Below the pieces are notes generated by a model that was not told the DNA's origin, did not search any database, and saw only the letters and a program-made list of their open reading frames with translations. A program made the position numbers and the translations under genes. A DNA stretch of 6,139 nucleotides from Planctomycetes bacterium GWF2_50_10 (GTDB lineage: Bacteria > Planctomycetota > Phycisphaerae > Sedimentisphaerales > GWF2-50-10), in assembly GCA_001824635.1 (NCBI GenBank), contig MHYB01000060.1, positions 474 to 6,612 on the forward strand. Reading direction: 5' to 3'. Shown here piece by piece: positions 1 through 6,139 of the stretch (positions within the stretch are counted from its first letter, which is position 1; the number at the start of each line of letters is the position of its first letter).

Positions 1-450
1 GCCGTGATAACCGCAGAACAGCACAATGTTTTTACCGGTGTAGCCGCGGGCAATTCGCACAGCAACCGCATCGGCATCACCGCCGCCTTTGCAAAATTTT
101 ATCATCTCGGCACAAGGAACCATTTCACATATCAGATTTGCCAATTCGATCTCTACAGGGCTGTTTATGCTGCCCAGAATGCCCTTATCAATCTGATGTT
201 TGACCGCATTGTCCACCGGCTCATAACAATAACCCAGCGAAATAGGGCCGAAAGCCATCACGGTATCTATGAACTCATTACCATCCACATCCCAGAAATG
301 ACCATGCTTTGCTCTTTCAAAATATATCGGGGCTTGGCCGAGTGGTCCCAACTCGGGACGACGGCTGAAAAGCTGGGTTCCGTAAGGGAACAACTGTTGA
401 GCCTGCTGGTAAAGTTCAAACGATTGTCGAAATTTAGTGTTTTCTGCCAT
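1..450 (-). CDS. Class III (GSA-aminomutase-like) aminotransferase, N-terminal part, cut by left edge
   Basis: This is the first 150 residues of a PLP-dependent class III aminotransferase of the glutamate-1-semialdehyde aminomutase type; the gene runs off the window at base 1. The frame is open throughout. Visible family marks are FSRRPELGP (residues 28-36), WDVDGNEFID (53-62), GPISLGY (68-74), RIARGYTGK (132-140) and GYHG (147-150), the last being the conserved PLP-stacking segment. The catalytic lysine lies in the missing part. The ATG at 450 is preceded by AAGGAA (455-460), and the gap to the preceding MttB-family stop is only 17 bases, so co-transcription is likely. The motif spacing resembles the soluble aminotransferases found in amino-sugar and surface-polysaccharide clusters more than heme-pathway GSA aminomutase, and no heme gene is nearby. 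An oddity is GGGDAD (122-127) where relatives usually have a Ser or Thr. The substrate is unknown; the family call is firm and the reaction is not. Confidence 0.88.
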   Translation of the reverse strand, partial: MAENTKFRQSFELYQQAQQLFPYGTQLFSRRPELGPLGQAPIYFERAKHGHFWDVDGNEFIDTVMAFGPISLGYCYEPVDNAVKHQIDKGILGSINSPVEIELANLICEMVPCAEMIKFCKGGGDADAVAVRIARGYTGKNIVLFCGYHG

Positions 451-467
451 ATTATTCCTTTGTCCAA

Positions 468-1904
468 TCAATACGCTGCCAGTGTTTTGTCGTTATATTT
501 AGAAGCAAAGAATTTCTTGATTGCATTTTGGATTTTATCCGACACGGCAGGTTTATAGTTTGCCACTAATTCCTTTGCCTTTTCATGGGCTATTTCATAC
601 ATACCTGGGCATGGGTCAGTATAACCGCCAGACAGATCGAAATAGGGAGTTTGGAAAAACTCCTTGCTATGCAGCATGTCCATAGTAAATTCGTCAACCA
701 TATAATTACCACCAGGACCGATTTTTGCGATTGAATCAAAAGCTAGCTTATAATCGCTCATATCAACACCTCCAGCCAAATATTCTGCCATATCAAGGAG
801 GCCGCATTGCATTATGATCTGCTCCTGGCTCATACCGTTAGCATTTCCCATGCTACCGATACCACCCATGTTATTTTGGCCATTTACTATTGACGTCAGC
901 ATGTACGCAAAACTTTCAGCTCCATTTTGCATATCCGGCCGATGGGTAAGAGAACCCCCTGTCTCACCGGAAACAGGAAGGTTGTAAAACTTACCCATCT
1001 GGCAGGCAATGGTTTTCCAAAGCATCTTTTCGGCCTTATAATACAGATCGTGCCCGGATTTCATTTCGGTTACAGAGGGACCGAAACCATAGAATGCCGG
1101 ATGTCCCGGCTTGTATAACTGTGCAATCAAAACTGGTATCAGTGCTTCAACATTACAGATCAAAGCTGTTCCTGAAACAGAAAATGGAGAGGTGGTACCG
1201 GCCATCGGGCACACCGTCGAAATTATGGGATAACAACGTTCCATAGCCATTTTCATGATCTCGACATTCATTCCATGCAATTGAAGTGGACTAGTTATTG
1301 CCATTGCAACGCTAAGCAATGGAGTTGTCTTCACGTCTAAACCAGCTGTTGATGCAATCACTTCATATATATCCATCCAATCACGGCAATTCTGCTCACT
1401 TGTTGGATAGATCGCAACATGCTTGGTGAGATGACAAAGAAATACCTCCATTGTCTTGTAGTAACAGTCCGGTTCTGGTATATCAGTTACCGGAAACTGC
1501 ATTCGCATCATACCATTGATGCGATCAAGGCTTTCACCTATTATTGTATGACGTCGGACATCCTCCAGTCGCGGTAGCCGTTTACCTTCCTTGTAGTCAT
1601 TAATAAAAGGATCCAGGATAAGTGAATGAAAATACCGATTCCCACCACCTACCTCGAGTACTTTACCGTTTATACCGGTCTCAATGGCAATGGGCGGCGC
1701 CATAGATAAGAGTTCCTGAACCAGCTTAGCTGGAATCTTTACAACCTGCGATAATTCACTAACATCTGCTCCGGCCTTTTTTAATTTCAACAAAGTTTCC
1801 GTATGTGTGATCTTAATACCGGTTTTTTCAAATACTTGTAAGGTATTATGATGCAGCTTTACAATCTCGCCTTGAGACAATACGTTGATAAATAATTGTG
1901 ACAT
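468..1904 (-). CDS. Trimethylamine methyltransferase (MttB) family protein, non-pyrrolysine
   Basis: This is a 478-residue MttB-superfamily protein (PF06253 type), close to the usual length of the family. Known members transfer a methyl group from a quaternary or tertiary amine (trimethylamine, glycine betaine, carnitine, proline betaine) to a cytoplasmic corrinoid protein. Visible family blocks, numbered from the chosen start, are an N-terminal helix with VFEKTGIKI (24-32), SPL (205-207), CPMAGTTSP (232-240), NVEAL (251-255), a KPG turn (265-267), QNGAES (326-331) and GPGG (396-399). The frame has no internal amber codon and ends in TGA, so this is one of the non-pyrrolysine members, whose substrates are mostly not trimethylamine. 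The ATG at 1904 is preferred because GGAAAG lies 7 bases upstream. The in-frame TTG at 1937 and ATG at 1919 have no such site, and the family alignment begins close to the chosen start. It lies 33 bases after the SGNH gene and 17 bases before the aminotransferase. No corrinoid protein or RamA-like reactivase is in view. The substrate cannot be named. Confidence 0.9.
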   Translation of the reverse strand: MSQLFINVLSQGEIVKLHHNTLQVFEKTGIKITHTETLLKLKKAGADVSELSQVVKIPAKLVQELLSMAPPIAIETGINGKVLEVGGGNRYFHSLILDPFINDYKEGKRLPRLEDVRRHTIIGESLDRINGMMRMQFPVTDIPEPDCYYKTMEVFLCHLTKHVAIYPTSEQNCRDWMDIYEVIASTAGLDVKTTPLLSVAMAITSPLQLHGMNVEIMKMAMERCYPIISTVCPMAGTTSPFSVSGTALICNVEALIPVLIAQLYKPGHPAFYGFGPSVTEMKSGHDLYYKAEKMLWKTIACQMGKFYNLPVSGETGGSLTHRPDMQNGAESFAYMLTSIVNGQNNMGGIGSMGNANGMSQEQIIMQCGLLDMAEYLAGGVDMSDYKLAFDSIAKIGPGGNYMVDEFTMDMLHSKEFFQTPYFDLSGGYTDPCPGMYEIAHEKAKELVANYKPAVSDKIQNAIKKFFASKYNDKTLAAY

Positions 1905-1911
1905 AGGGTAT

Positions 1912-1917
1912 CTTTCC
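1912..1917 (-). promoter_or_regulatory. Shine-Dalgarno site deciding the MttB-family start
   Basis: GGAAAG on the minus strand lies 7 bases before the ATG at 1904. The two upstream in-frame starts (ATG at 1919, TTG at 1937) have no purine-rich site at a suitable distance. This favours a 478-residue protein over a 489-residue one. Confidence 0.6.
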
Positions 1918-1937
1918 ATAGAGATGATAAAATACAA

Positions 1938-2963
1938 TCAAAACTTTATGCTACTAAGACTCTGGAAATAAAGCCAATGACCAAAGTCATTGGGATGATT
2001 AATGTTATTGCCCAACAGGCTCTGGATATCTTTACGCTTAAGGACTTTGATCCACACAGAATAGACATCCGCATATACACTATCAGTTTGAGCCGCCGAT
2101 TTTCTGACCGCATCGGCATACAAATTCATCATGTGCGTTCCAAATTTCCAATCCGGGTTAGGTGGAAATGGCGAAAGCAGGATCACATCAGCCCCTTGCT
2201 GTTTGATTCGTAAAACAATTTTATTGAGATTTTTTTGATATTGTGTTGGCTCAACGCCACCCCAGCCCCGCAGATTATGATCATTCATACCAAATGCAAC
2301 GAGGACAAGATCAGGTTTTTGCTCCAGCACATCCTTATCGAGCCTGATCAGACCTTCAACTGTAGAATCTCCTCCCTTGGATCCGTTATAGAGCGAAATG
2401 TGAGACCGGGGAAATTGCTTAGCAAGAAAATCCTTGTACATGCCAAAATAGGTAAGTTCAGGCATGCTCGCTTCGGCACCTGTACTGATACTGTCGCCGA
2501 AAATTACGAGTTTGAAATTACTGCCGGAAGAAAGTTTTTTATAGCTATTAACCGGAAATTTTTGATCAGATGTGCATTTAAAAGCTTCACATGAATTATA
2601 ATTTACCCATACAAAGTAGGGATGATTTGCATATACAGGAAAGGTGTTATGATCGAAGTTTCTCGCTCCATACATTGGATGGCTACTGTAATCAGGAATA
2701 CAGGAGTTTTGAGTGCGTCGAATAGTTCCAGCCTTGTAGTCTATTATATAATCCACACCTTCTTTAAACAAAATAGAATCAGGCTTTGACTTAGAGCTGT
2801 TTGATACTGTTACGGTGCCTTCTTCAATATTCCCCAACAGCAATCGCGTGGGTTGATATCCGGCAAGAACTGCACTTTCAGAATACATTGAAGTAGATCG
2901 CCTCATGCAATTGCATCCGGTAAATAAGATCGTTGCAATAAAAAACAAAACTACTCTTATCAT
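1938..2963 (-). CDS. SGNH/GDSL-family hydrolase, probable lipoprotein
   Basis: This 341-residue protein is probably exported and lipid-anchored. A short basic N-terminus and hydrophobic stretch (residues 4-15) end in LFTGC, with Cys17 as the likely lipidated residue; Phe at -3 is less usual than Leu. Residues about 25-145 form a beta-rich accessory domain seen before the hydrolase in related putative carbohydrate esterases. The SGNH domain follows: FGDSIS (155-160, nucleophile Ser158), a glycine block NGSKGGDS (193-200), FGMND (224-228, Asn227) and NHPNDFGH (322-329, catalytic His323). The position three before His323, normally Asp, is Asn320. Family members remove acetyl or other acyl esters, often from polysaccharides, which suits the rhamnosidase upstream, but the substrate here is not known. 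AGGA sits 5 bases before the ATG at 2963. The 115-base gap upstream is the second longest in the window and holds a possible -10 (CATAAT, 2988-2993) without a clear -35, so an internal promoter is possible but weak. Confidence 0.87.
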   Translation of the reverse strand: MIRVVLFFIATILFTGCNCMRRSTSMYSESAVLAGYQPTRLLLGNIEEGTVTVSNSSKSKPDSILFKEGVDYIIDYKAGTIRRTQNSCIPDYSSHPMYGARNFDHNTFPVYANHPYFVWVNYNSCEAFKCTSDQKFPVNSYKKLSSGSNFKLVIFGDSISTGAEASMPELTYFGMYKDFLAKQFPRSHISLYNGSKGGDSTVEGLIRLDKDVLEQKPDLVLVAFGMNDHNLRGWGGVEPTQYQKNLNKIVLRIKQQGADVILLSPFPPNPDWKFGTHMMNLYADAVRKSAAQTDSVYADVYSVWIKVLKRKDIQSLLGNNINHPNDFGHWLYFQSLSSIKF

Positions 2964-2999
2964 ATATTTCCTAACTCACATGTTTTTATTATGTAGGCG

Positions 3000-3071
3000 T
3001 CACGTCGAAATATTGCTGGGTTGCATTTGGAGCAAGGTGAAATCGGTACTCAGCAAAGAGTTGTTCAGCAT
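3000..3071 (-). CDS. Possible 23-residue small ORF after the amidohydrolase
   Basis: An ATG at 3071 opens a 23-codon frame ending in TGA, starting MLNNSLLST. Its support is a strong site, GAGGA (3076-3080), 4 bases upstream and overlapping the amidohydrolase stop codon, which is the arrangement expected for translational coupling. The peptide has no recognisable domain, membrane segment or signal, with only one charged residue. The same DNA read in the amidohydrolase frame is also open, so the composition does not settle which frame, if any, is coding. It is most likely intergenic sequence with a chance ORF; listed because of the ribosome site. Confidence 0.18.
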   Translation of the reverse strand: MLNNSLLSTDFTLLQMQPSNIST

Positions 3072-3078
3072 ATAATCC

Positions 3079-4071
3079 TCATTGCAATTGGAATAATTCC
3101 GTAGCATTGTTGAAGAATATATTATCCAGTTCACATTTTTTAAGTTTGCAGAATTTCACCGCATACAGCAACGCACAAAGATTTTCGTACGCCGCAAATG
3201 TTGCTTCGATAGGCTTATTACCAACCGGCGTAAGCTGTGCAGAAGTAACCCATTGCCACTGCATTCCGAAACGCACATAAGTACCTCGGATACCGGACGC
3301 GGTAACCAGGTCCGTCCCAAACAAAATCCTGCTCCTATCAAAACCGTCTAGGAGCATTGCGAAAACGCCGATGTCACAGACTGCTGACGTATCCACCCAT
3401 AAATTTGGCAACGCGGGCAAGTGTTTCAATGCCGCCTCCATATTAGGTGGAATAAAACATCTTCCGCAATGCGCGAGTATAAAATTGCAGTCAGGATACT
3501 TCTCAGCTAGACGCCTGATATCCGCAAGGTTTTGCGGATCAGCCATGCCCCTTCCCTTTGAGACATGGAGAGTTATGGCCAGTTTATATTTATTTGCAAG
3601 TGCAATCTGGTGCTCAGGGATCATATCGCAGATGCACGCTTGCTGAACATCGTCAACCGCTGCGAAAACCATATAGGGTTTTAATCCAACCGGCTTATAA
3701 CCCACGATCATCAATTCAAGTTCACCGGCCGACATTAAAGGGTGAACCAGTAAAGAAAACCTGTTTTCAGGCGTAACATGTTCGGCGACATACCTATTGA
3801 TCTCCGGTATATTGCAACCGCGTGCTGGAAAACCCATTACAAGGCCATGCACCCTGCTATCCGGAAATAATTTTTGCCACCAATGCTGAAGGTAGCCCAT
3901 ATCAACATTCCCAAGCATCGGATCAGTAGCCAGCGGAACGGAATCCAAATCAGAATAGTGATCATTAAGTATTAGATGTGTATGCGCATCAAATATCTGC
4001 AAAGGTAAATATGGCTTTATCTCACGGTCGTAAATCAAATGATCTGTGTCACTTAAGTATATACTTCGCAT
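3079..4071 (-). CDS. Amidohydrolase family 2 (TIM-barrel metal-dependent hydrolase)
   Basis: This 330-residue cytoplasmic protein has the metal-site layout of amidohydrolase family 2 (PF04909). Numbered from the chosen start, these are DAHTH (28-32, metal ligands His30 and His32), GLKPY (129-133), TLHVSKG (167-173, His169), LAHCGR (199-204, His201) and FGTD (251-254, Asp254). It ends in the usual NNATELF tail. The family covers decarboxylases, lactonases of aromatic acids, and sugar lactonases such as those for fuconate or rhamnonate. With a rhamnosidase in the same cluster a sugar-lactonase role is an attractive but unproven guess. The sialidase-like gene's TGA overlaps an ATG at 4077 (ATGA). 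However, AAGG (4079-4082) is only 1 base from that ATG and 7 bases from the second ATG at 4071, so 4071 is chosen; the alternative adds two residues. Coupled translation with the upstream gene is likely either way. The frame continues open for 29 codons after the TGA. Confidence 0.88.
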   Translation of the reverse strand: MRSIYLSDTDHLIYDREIKPYLPLQIFDAHTHLILNDHYSDLDSVPLATDPMLGNVDMGYLQHWWQKLFPDSRVHGLVMGFPARGCNIPEINRYVAEHVTPENRFSLLVHPLMSAGELELMIVGYKPVGLKPYMVFAAVDDVQQACICDMIPEHQIALANKYKLAITLHVSKGRGMADPQNLADIRRLAEKYPDCNFILAHCGRCFIPPNMEAALKHLPALPNLWVDTSAVCDIGVFAMLLDGFDRSRILFGTDLVTASGIRGTYVRFGMQWQWVTSAQLTPVGNKPIEATFAAYENLCALLYAVKFCKLKKCELDNIFFNNATELFQLQ

Positions 4072-4073
4072 AA

Positions 4074-5180
4074 TCATGCCTTAAAATATATTTTGCAAAA
4101 ATTCAACGATGTATAGCTGCCTTTACCCGCATAATACACCATCGCTATCTCATGATCGGACAGTTTAATACCAAACGGGTGACCGTATGACCACTGATTC
4201 ATCGCGTCAAAGAGGTTAGAACTATCGTCATAATCTTGCGCCTGGTTATAAATAATCACCTCGGAACTGACATCCCATGTCTTTCCGCCATCAAAACTTT
4301 GACGGGCGAGTATTTGTCGCTTTTTATCACGTCGCACATACAACATTATAACATGCAACTCACTCATAACAACAGGACATGCGATTTGTCCGACAATACC
4401 TGTATCAATCGGCTTTGACCAGTTTCTACTCCACTCATTTGAAACACTCATGTGTATCGTTTGGTCAGTATTCGTTACAGTATTATACGACCAGAAAAGA
4501 TTGATCATTTTTCCGCTTGGAAATTGAGCTATACGTTGATCCCAGCATACCGTGTCACCGCCAAGCCGTCCGGCTATTTGGACGTATTCCGGCCAGGTAT
4601 CCCCCTCATCATAAGATACCTTAAAAGCAGAGATATTATATATCGGCTCGGCGCTGTCCCATGTTTTTTGCGACTCAAATTGGCAAGCAATCCCGCCATC
4701 AGACAACACAAGTGTCGGCCCAGTAAGAGCTGATGGTAAGGCCACAGGAAAAAGATCAACACGCTGCAACGGCGACCATGTGCACCCGCCATCATCGGAA
4801 TATGAAATTACCGGAAACATTTCACAAAGACCGCCGGTCTTATTGTTATACAGTGCACGCCCTTCGACCGAGCGATCAACCCATGCACAGGACATAAGTA
4901 AGCGACCGTTTGACAACTCCGTAACACAGCCCGTCCGGAGACAACCATTTTTACCTTCAAAGCTGGTTGTAAGAGGCATTAATACATCGGACCATTTTTG
5001 GCCATTATCATCAGATCGCCAAATACCTATGTTGCCATCAGCAGTATCCTTTCCACTGCCGAGCCTGGCCGTGGAAAGCAATTGCCCATTTCGCAAACGT
5101 GTCAGGCATGAAAAGGAAACCGTATTTGTCCTGGTTCCAGACAAACCACTGAAAATTAACTTTGAGTCACATAGCTTCAT
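4074..5180 (-). CDS. Sialidase-fold (BNR/Asp-box repeat) beta-propeller protein
   Basis: This 368-residue protein has the sialidase-type six-bladed propeller pattern (PF13088-like). Four clear Asp boxes of the form S-x-D-x-G-x-x-W occur: SDDNGQKW (56-63), SDDGGCTW (128-135), SYDEGDTW (189-196) and SFDGGKTW (295-302). A degraded fifth is seen at 247-254. Blade-like stretches such as LRNGQLLSTAR (29-39) and LSNGRLLMS (89-97) are typical of the fold. No signal peptide or membrane segment is visible, so it probably acts in the cytoplasm. The N-terminal RIP motif of classical sialidases is not seen, so sialic acid as substrate is not assured; many such proteins in glycan clusters act on other sugars or have no known activity. 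AGGA lies 8 bases before the ATG at 5180. Its stop overlaps the region where the amidohydrolase starts, implying the two are made together. The fold is confident and the activity uncertain. Confidence 0.85.
   Translation of the reverse strand: MKLCDSKLIFSGLSGTRTNTVSFSCLTRLRNGQLLSTARLGSGKDTADGNIGIWRSDDNGQKWSDVLMPLTTSFEGKNGCLRTGCVTELSNGRLLMSCAWVDRSVEGRALYNNKTGGLCEMFPVISYSDDGGCTWSPLQRVDLFPVALPSALTGPTLVLSDGGIACQFESQKTWDSAEPIYNISAFKVSYDEGDTWPEYVQIAGRLGGDTVCWDQRIAQFPSGKMINLFWSYNTVTNTDQTIHMSVSNEWSRNWSKPIDTGIVGQIACPVVMSELHVIMLYVRRDKKRQILARQSFDGGKTWDVSSEVIIYNQAQDYDDSSNLFDAMNQWSYGHPFGIKLSDHEIAMVYYAGKGSYTSLNFCKIYFKA
4079..4082 (-). promoter_or_regulatory. Shine-Dalgarno site favouring the second ATG of the amidohydrolase
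   Basis: AAGG on the minus strand, inside the end of the sialidase-like gene, is 7 bases from the ATG at 4071 but only 1 base from the ATG at 4077 that overlaps the upstream stop. Spacing supports 4071. The difference is two residues and does not affect the function call. Confidence 0.5.
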
Positions 5181-5218
5181 TTTTCAGATCCTATCACATA
5201 TCCGCAACACGTTTTTAT

Positions 5219-5248
5219 CGTATCTCGCTGCGATCTATCTCAGATACG
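5219..5248. repeat. 7-bp perfect inverted repeat upstream of the sialidase-like gene
   Basis: CGTATCT (5219-5225) and AGATACG (5242-5248) are exact reverse complements separated by 16 bases. They lie 39-68 bases upstream of the ATG at 5180, in the 152-base gap after the rhamnosidase. The pair could be a regulator binding site or a weak RNA hairpin. No T-run follows on the minus strand, so it does not look like a terminator. A repeat of this size can arise by chance in a gap of this length. I found no convincing -35/-10 pair in the gap. Confidence 0.3.
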
Positions 5249-5332
5249 TCCTCACAATCAGATATTTTTTATGCTCTCGCATCTATTGACCGCAAAATCA
5301 TCGTAGCAGGAAGAAATAGGACGTAACCACAA

Positions 5333-6139
5333 CTAAGGCGTGCATACTTTCTCCTGGTACGAGCATAATTTAACTTCGTTTTTTGCTGATGATGGCATAA
5401 GAACCGGCTCAAGCTGGCCTGGATAATCCAACTGACCGACTAAACGATCATCAATTCGCTGCAGCTTTATTCCAATCGCGCCATGCGGTGTGGCAATGCG
5501 AGCATCAATCGTATTTATAGCATTCAACGAGGGGGCAAATATGAATTTCTTGAATCCCGGTTCGACTGGCCTTATGCCCAATAGATGGGCATAATAGAAG
5601 TACACAGGTGTGGCCGACCACCCATGACAAAGACTTCCGGCATTATCGAAATCCGATGCGCCCTTGAGAGTTTCCCAAAAACTGGTAGCCCCATTTAACA
5701 ACATTCCGCCCCAGTCCGCATTAATTTTATCAAAGACATATTTACTATATTTCGATTTATCAGTAAGTAGTGCCTCAAATTTATATAAAGACTGGCTTAA
5801 TGTAGTCTTAACCATGTTACTCTTATCATCAGAAAGTTTATACCTCAAACATTCGGCATATTCGTCAGAACATATCTTTGCCAAAATAGCCAGGGCCTGC
5901 GTTAATTCCGCATAATGTTGGGGGGTTTCTGTATCACCAGCATATGTCAAATAAAGACCGGCATCAGCATCAAAAAACTTCGAGTGGATCGCTTTCTTGA
6001 GCTTACCAGTTTGGCATTGCATTAGCTTGGCGTATTCATCATCACCGACATATTGAGCAATTAACGCAGCAGACTCCATTGCCAGGCAAAAGAACATGTG
6101 CATCGGTGCATCAAATCTTAACCCGCATACCTCTGAAAA
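5333..6139 (-). CDS. Alpha-L-rhamnosidase (GH78-type), C-terminal part, cut by right edge
   Basis: These are the last 268 residues of a glycoside hydrolase; the frame stays open to base 6139, and the N-terminal domains and most of the (alpha/alpha)6 barrel lie beyond the window. The ATG at 6103 is internal, not a start. The fragment shows the end of the barrel: ADWGGMLLNG (141-150), GATSFWE (150-156) and SLCHGWSA (169-176), then LLGIRPVEPGF (186-196) leading into the C-terminal beta-sandwich (about 197-268). These are the standard landmarks of bacterial alpha-L-rhamnosidases, and Glu156 (bases 5672-5674) is at the place of the conserved Glu proposed as the catalytic base in GH78. The enzyme would release terminal L-rhamnose from plant or microbial glycans and glycosides. 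Cellular location cannot be judged without the N-terminus. It ends in TAG, the only amber stop among the genes here. The following gap of 152 bases is the longest in the window, so the next gene could have its own promoter. Confidence 0.9.
   Translation of the reverse strand, partial: FSEVCGLRFDAPMHMFFCLAMESAALIAQYVGDDEYAKLMQCQTGKLKKAIHSKFFDADAGLYLTYAGDTETPQHYAELTQALAILAKICSDEYAECLRYKLSDDKSNMVKTTLSQSLYKFEALLTDKSKYSKYVFDKINADWGGMLLNGATSFWETLKGASDFDNAGSLCHGWSATPVYFYYAHLLGIRPVEPGFKKFIFAPSLNAINTIDARIATPHGAIGIKLQRIDDRLVGQLDYPGQLEPVLMPSSAKNEVKLCSYQEKVCTP

Noticed and set aside
267..467. A 66-residue minus-strand frame overlapping the aminotransferase start
   Set aside because: It is out of frame with the aminotransferase, whose frame holds continuous family motifs and a proper ribosome site.
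4..558. A 184-residue open frame on the plus strand
   Set aside because: It lies opposite a clear class III aminotransferase and the end of the MttB-family gene, and its translation shows no recognisable domain. It is the antisense shadow of those genes.
2235..2594. A 119-residue plus-strand frame opposite the SGNH hydrolase
   Set aside because: The opposite strand carries all SGNH blocks in order, and this frame has no family signal.
3079..3081. TGA as a recoded sense codon, because the frame continues after it
   Set aside because: Three other genes here also end in TGA with the next start close by, and the amidohydrolase is complete at that point.
5271..5282. A short hairpin ATGC-TCTC-GCAT as a terminator after the rhamnosidase
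   Set aside because: The stem is only 4 bp and on the minus strand is followed by an A-run, not a T-run.
4780..5289. A 169-residue plus-strand frame over the sialidase-like gene and its upstream gap
   Set aside because: It is antisense to four Asp-box repeats, and its product has low-complexity, unfamiliar sequence with no domain.
5333..5335. The rhamnosidase TAG stop as a possible pyrrolysine codon, given the MttB-family neighbour
   Set aside because: The protein already ends with a full C-terminal sandwich domain, the MttB-like gene has no amber codon, and no pyrrolysine genes are in view.

Overview
The window carries six protein-coding genes, all on the minus strand and closely spaced, so they read from right to left as one probable transcription unit. 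The two outer genes are cut by the window edges. In transcription order they are: the C-terminal part of a GH78-type alpha-L-rhamnosidase (5333-6139), a sialidase-fold (BNR/Asp-box) protein (4074-5180), an amidohydrolase family 2 metal hydrolase (3079-4071), an SGNH/GDSL hydrolase with a lipoprotein-like signal peptide (1938-2963), a trimethylamine methyltransferase (MttB) family protein without pyrrolysine (468-1904), and the first 150 residues of a class III, glutamate-1-semialdehyde aminomutase-like aminotransferase (1-450). The gaps are 152, 2, 115, 33 and 17 bases. No RNA gene, mobile element, CRISPR array or convincing terminator was seen.

The organism is a bacterium: there are Shine-Dalgarno sites before each complete gene, a lipoprotein signal and very short spacers. 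UGA is a normal stop, because four genes end in it and the next gene follows at once. A glycan-degrading set beside an MttB-family protein, in moderately AT-rich DNA, resembles the accessory regions of anaerobic gut or sediment bacteria such as Lentisphaerota and other PVC-group members. That placement is inference from gene content, not from a marker gene.

The right half looks like carbohydrate work: rhamnose release, a sialidase-like beta-propeller, a hydrolase of a fold that includes sugar lactonases, and a probably surface-anchored esterase. The left half looks like amine or one-carbon metabolism: a corrinoid-dependent methyltransferase-type protein followed by a PLP enzyme. The idea that both halves serve one substrate, a glycan or glycoside carrying a methylated amine or ester-linked group, is a hypothesis. 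The corrinoid protein and its reactivase that an MttB enzyme needs are not in the window.

Points worth a second look are the MttB-aminotransferase pairing, the Asn in place of the usual Asp before the SGNH catalytic His, the unusual glycine-rich PLP phosphate-cup motif, the open frame and small ORF after the amidohydrolase stop, and a 7-bp inverted repeat upstream of the sialidase-like gene.
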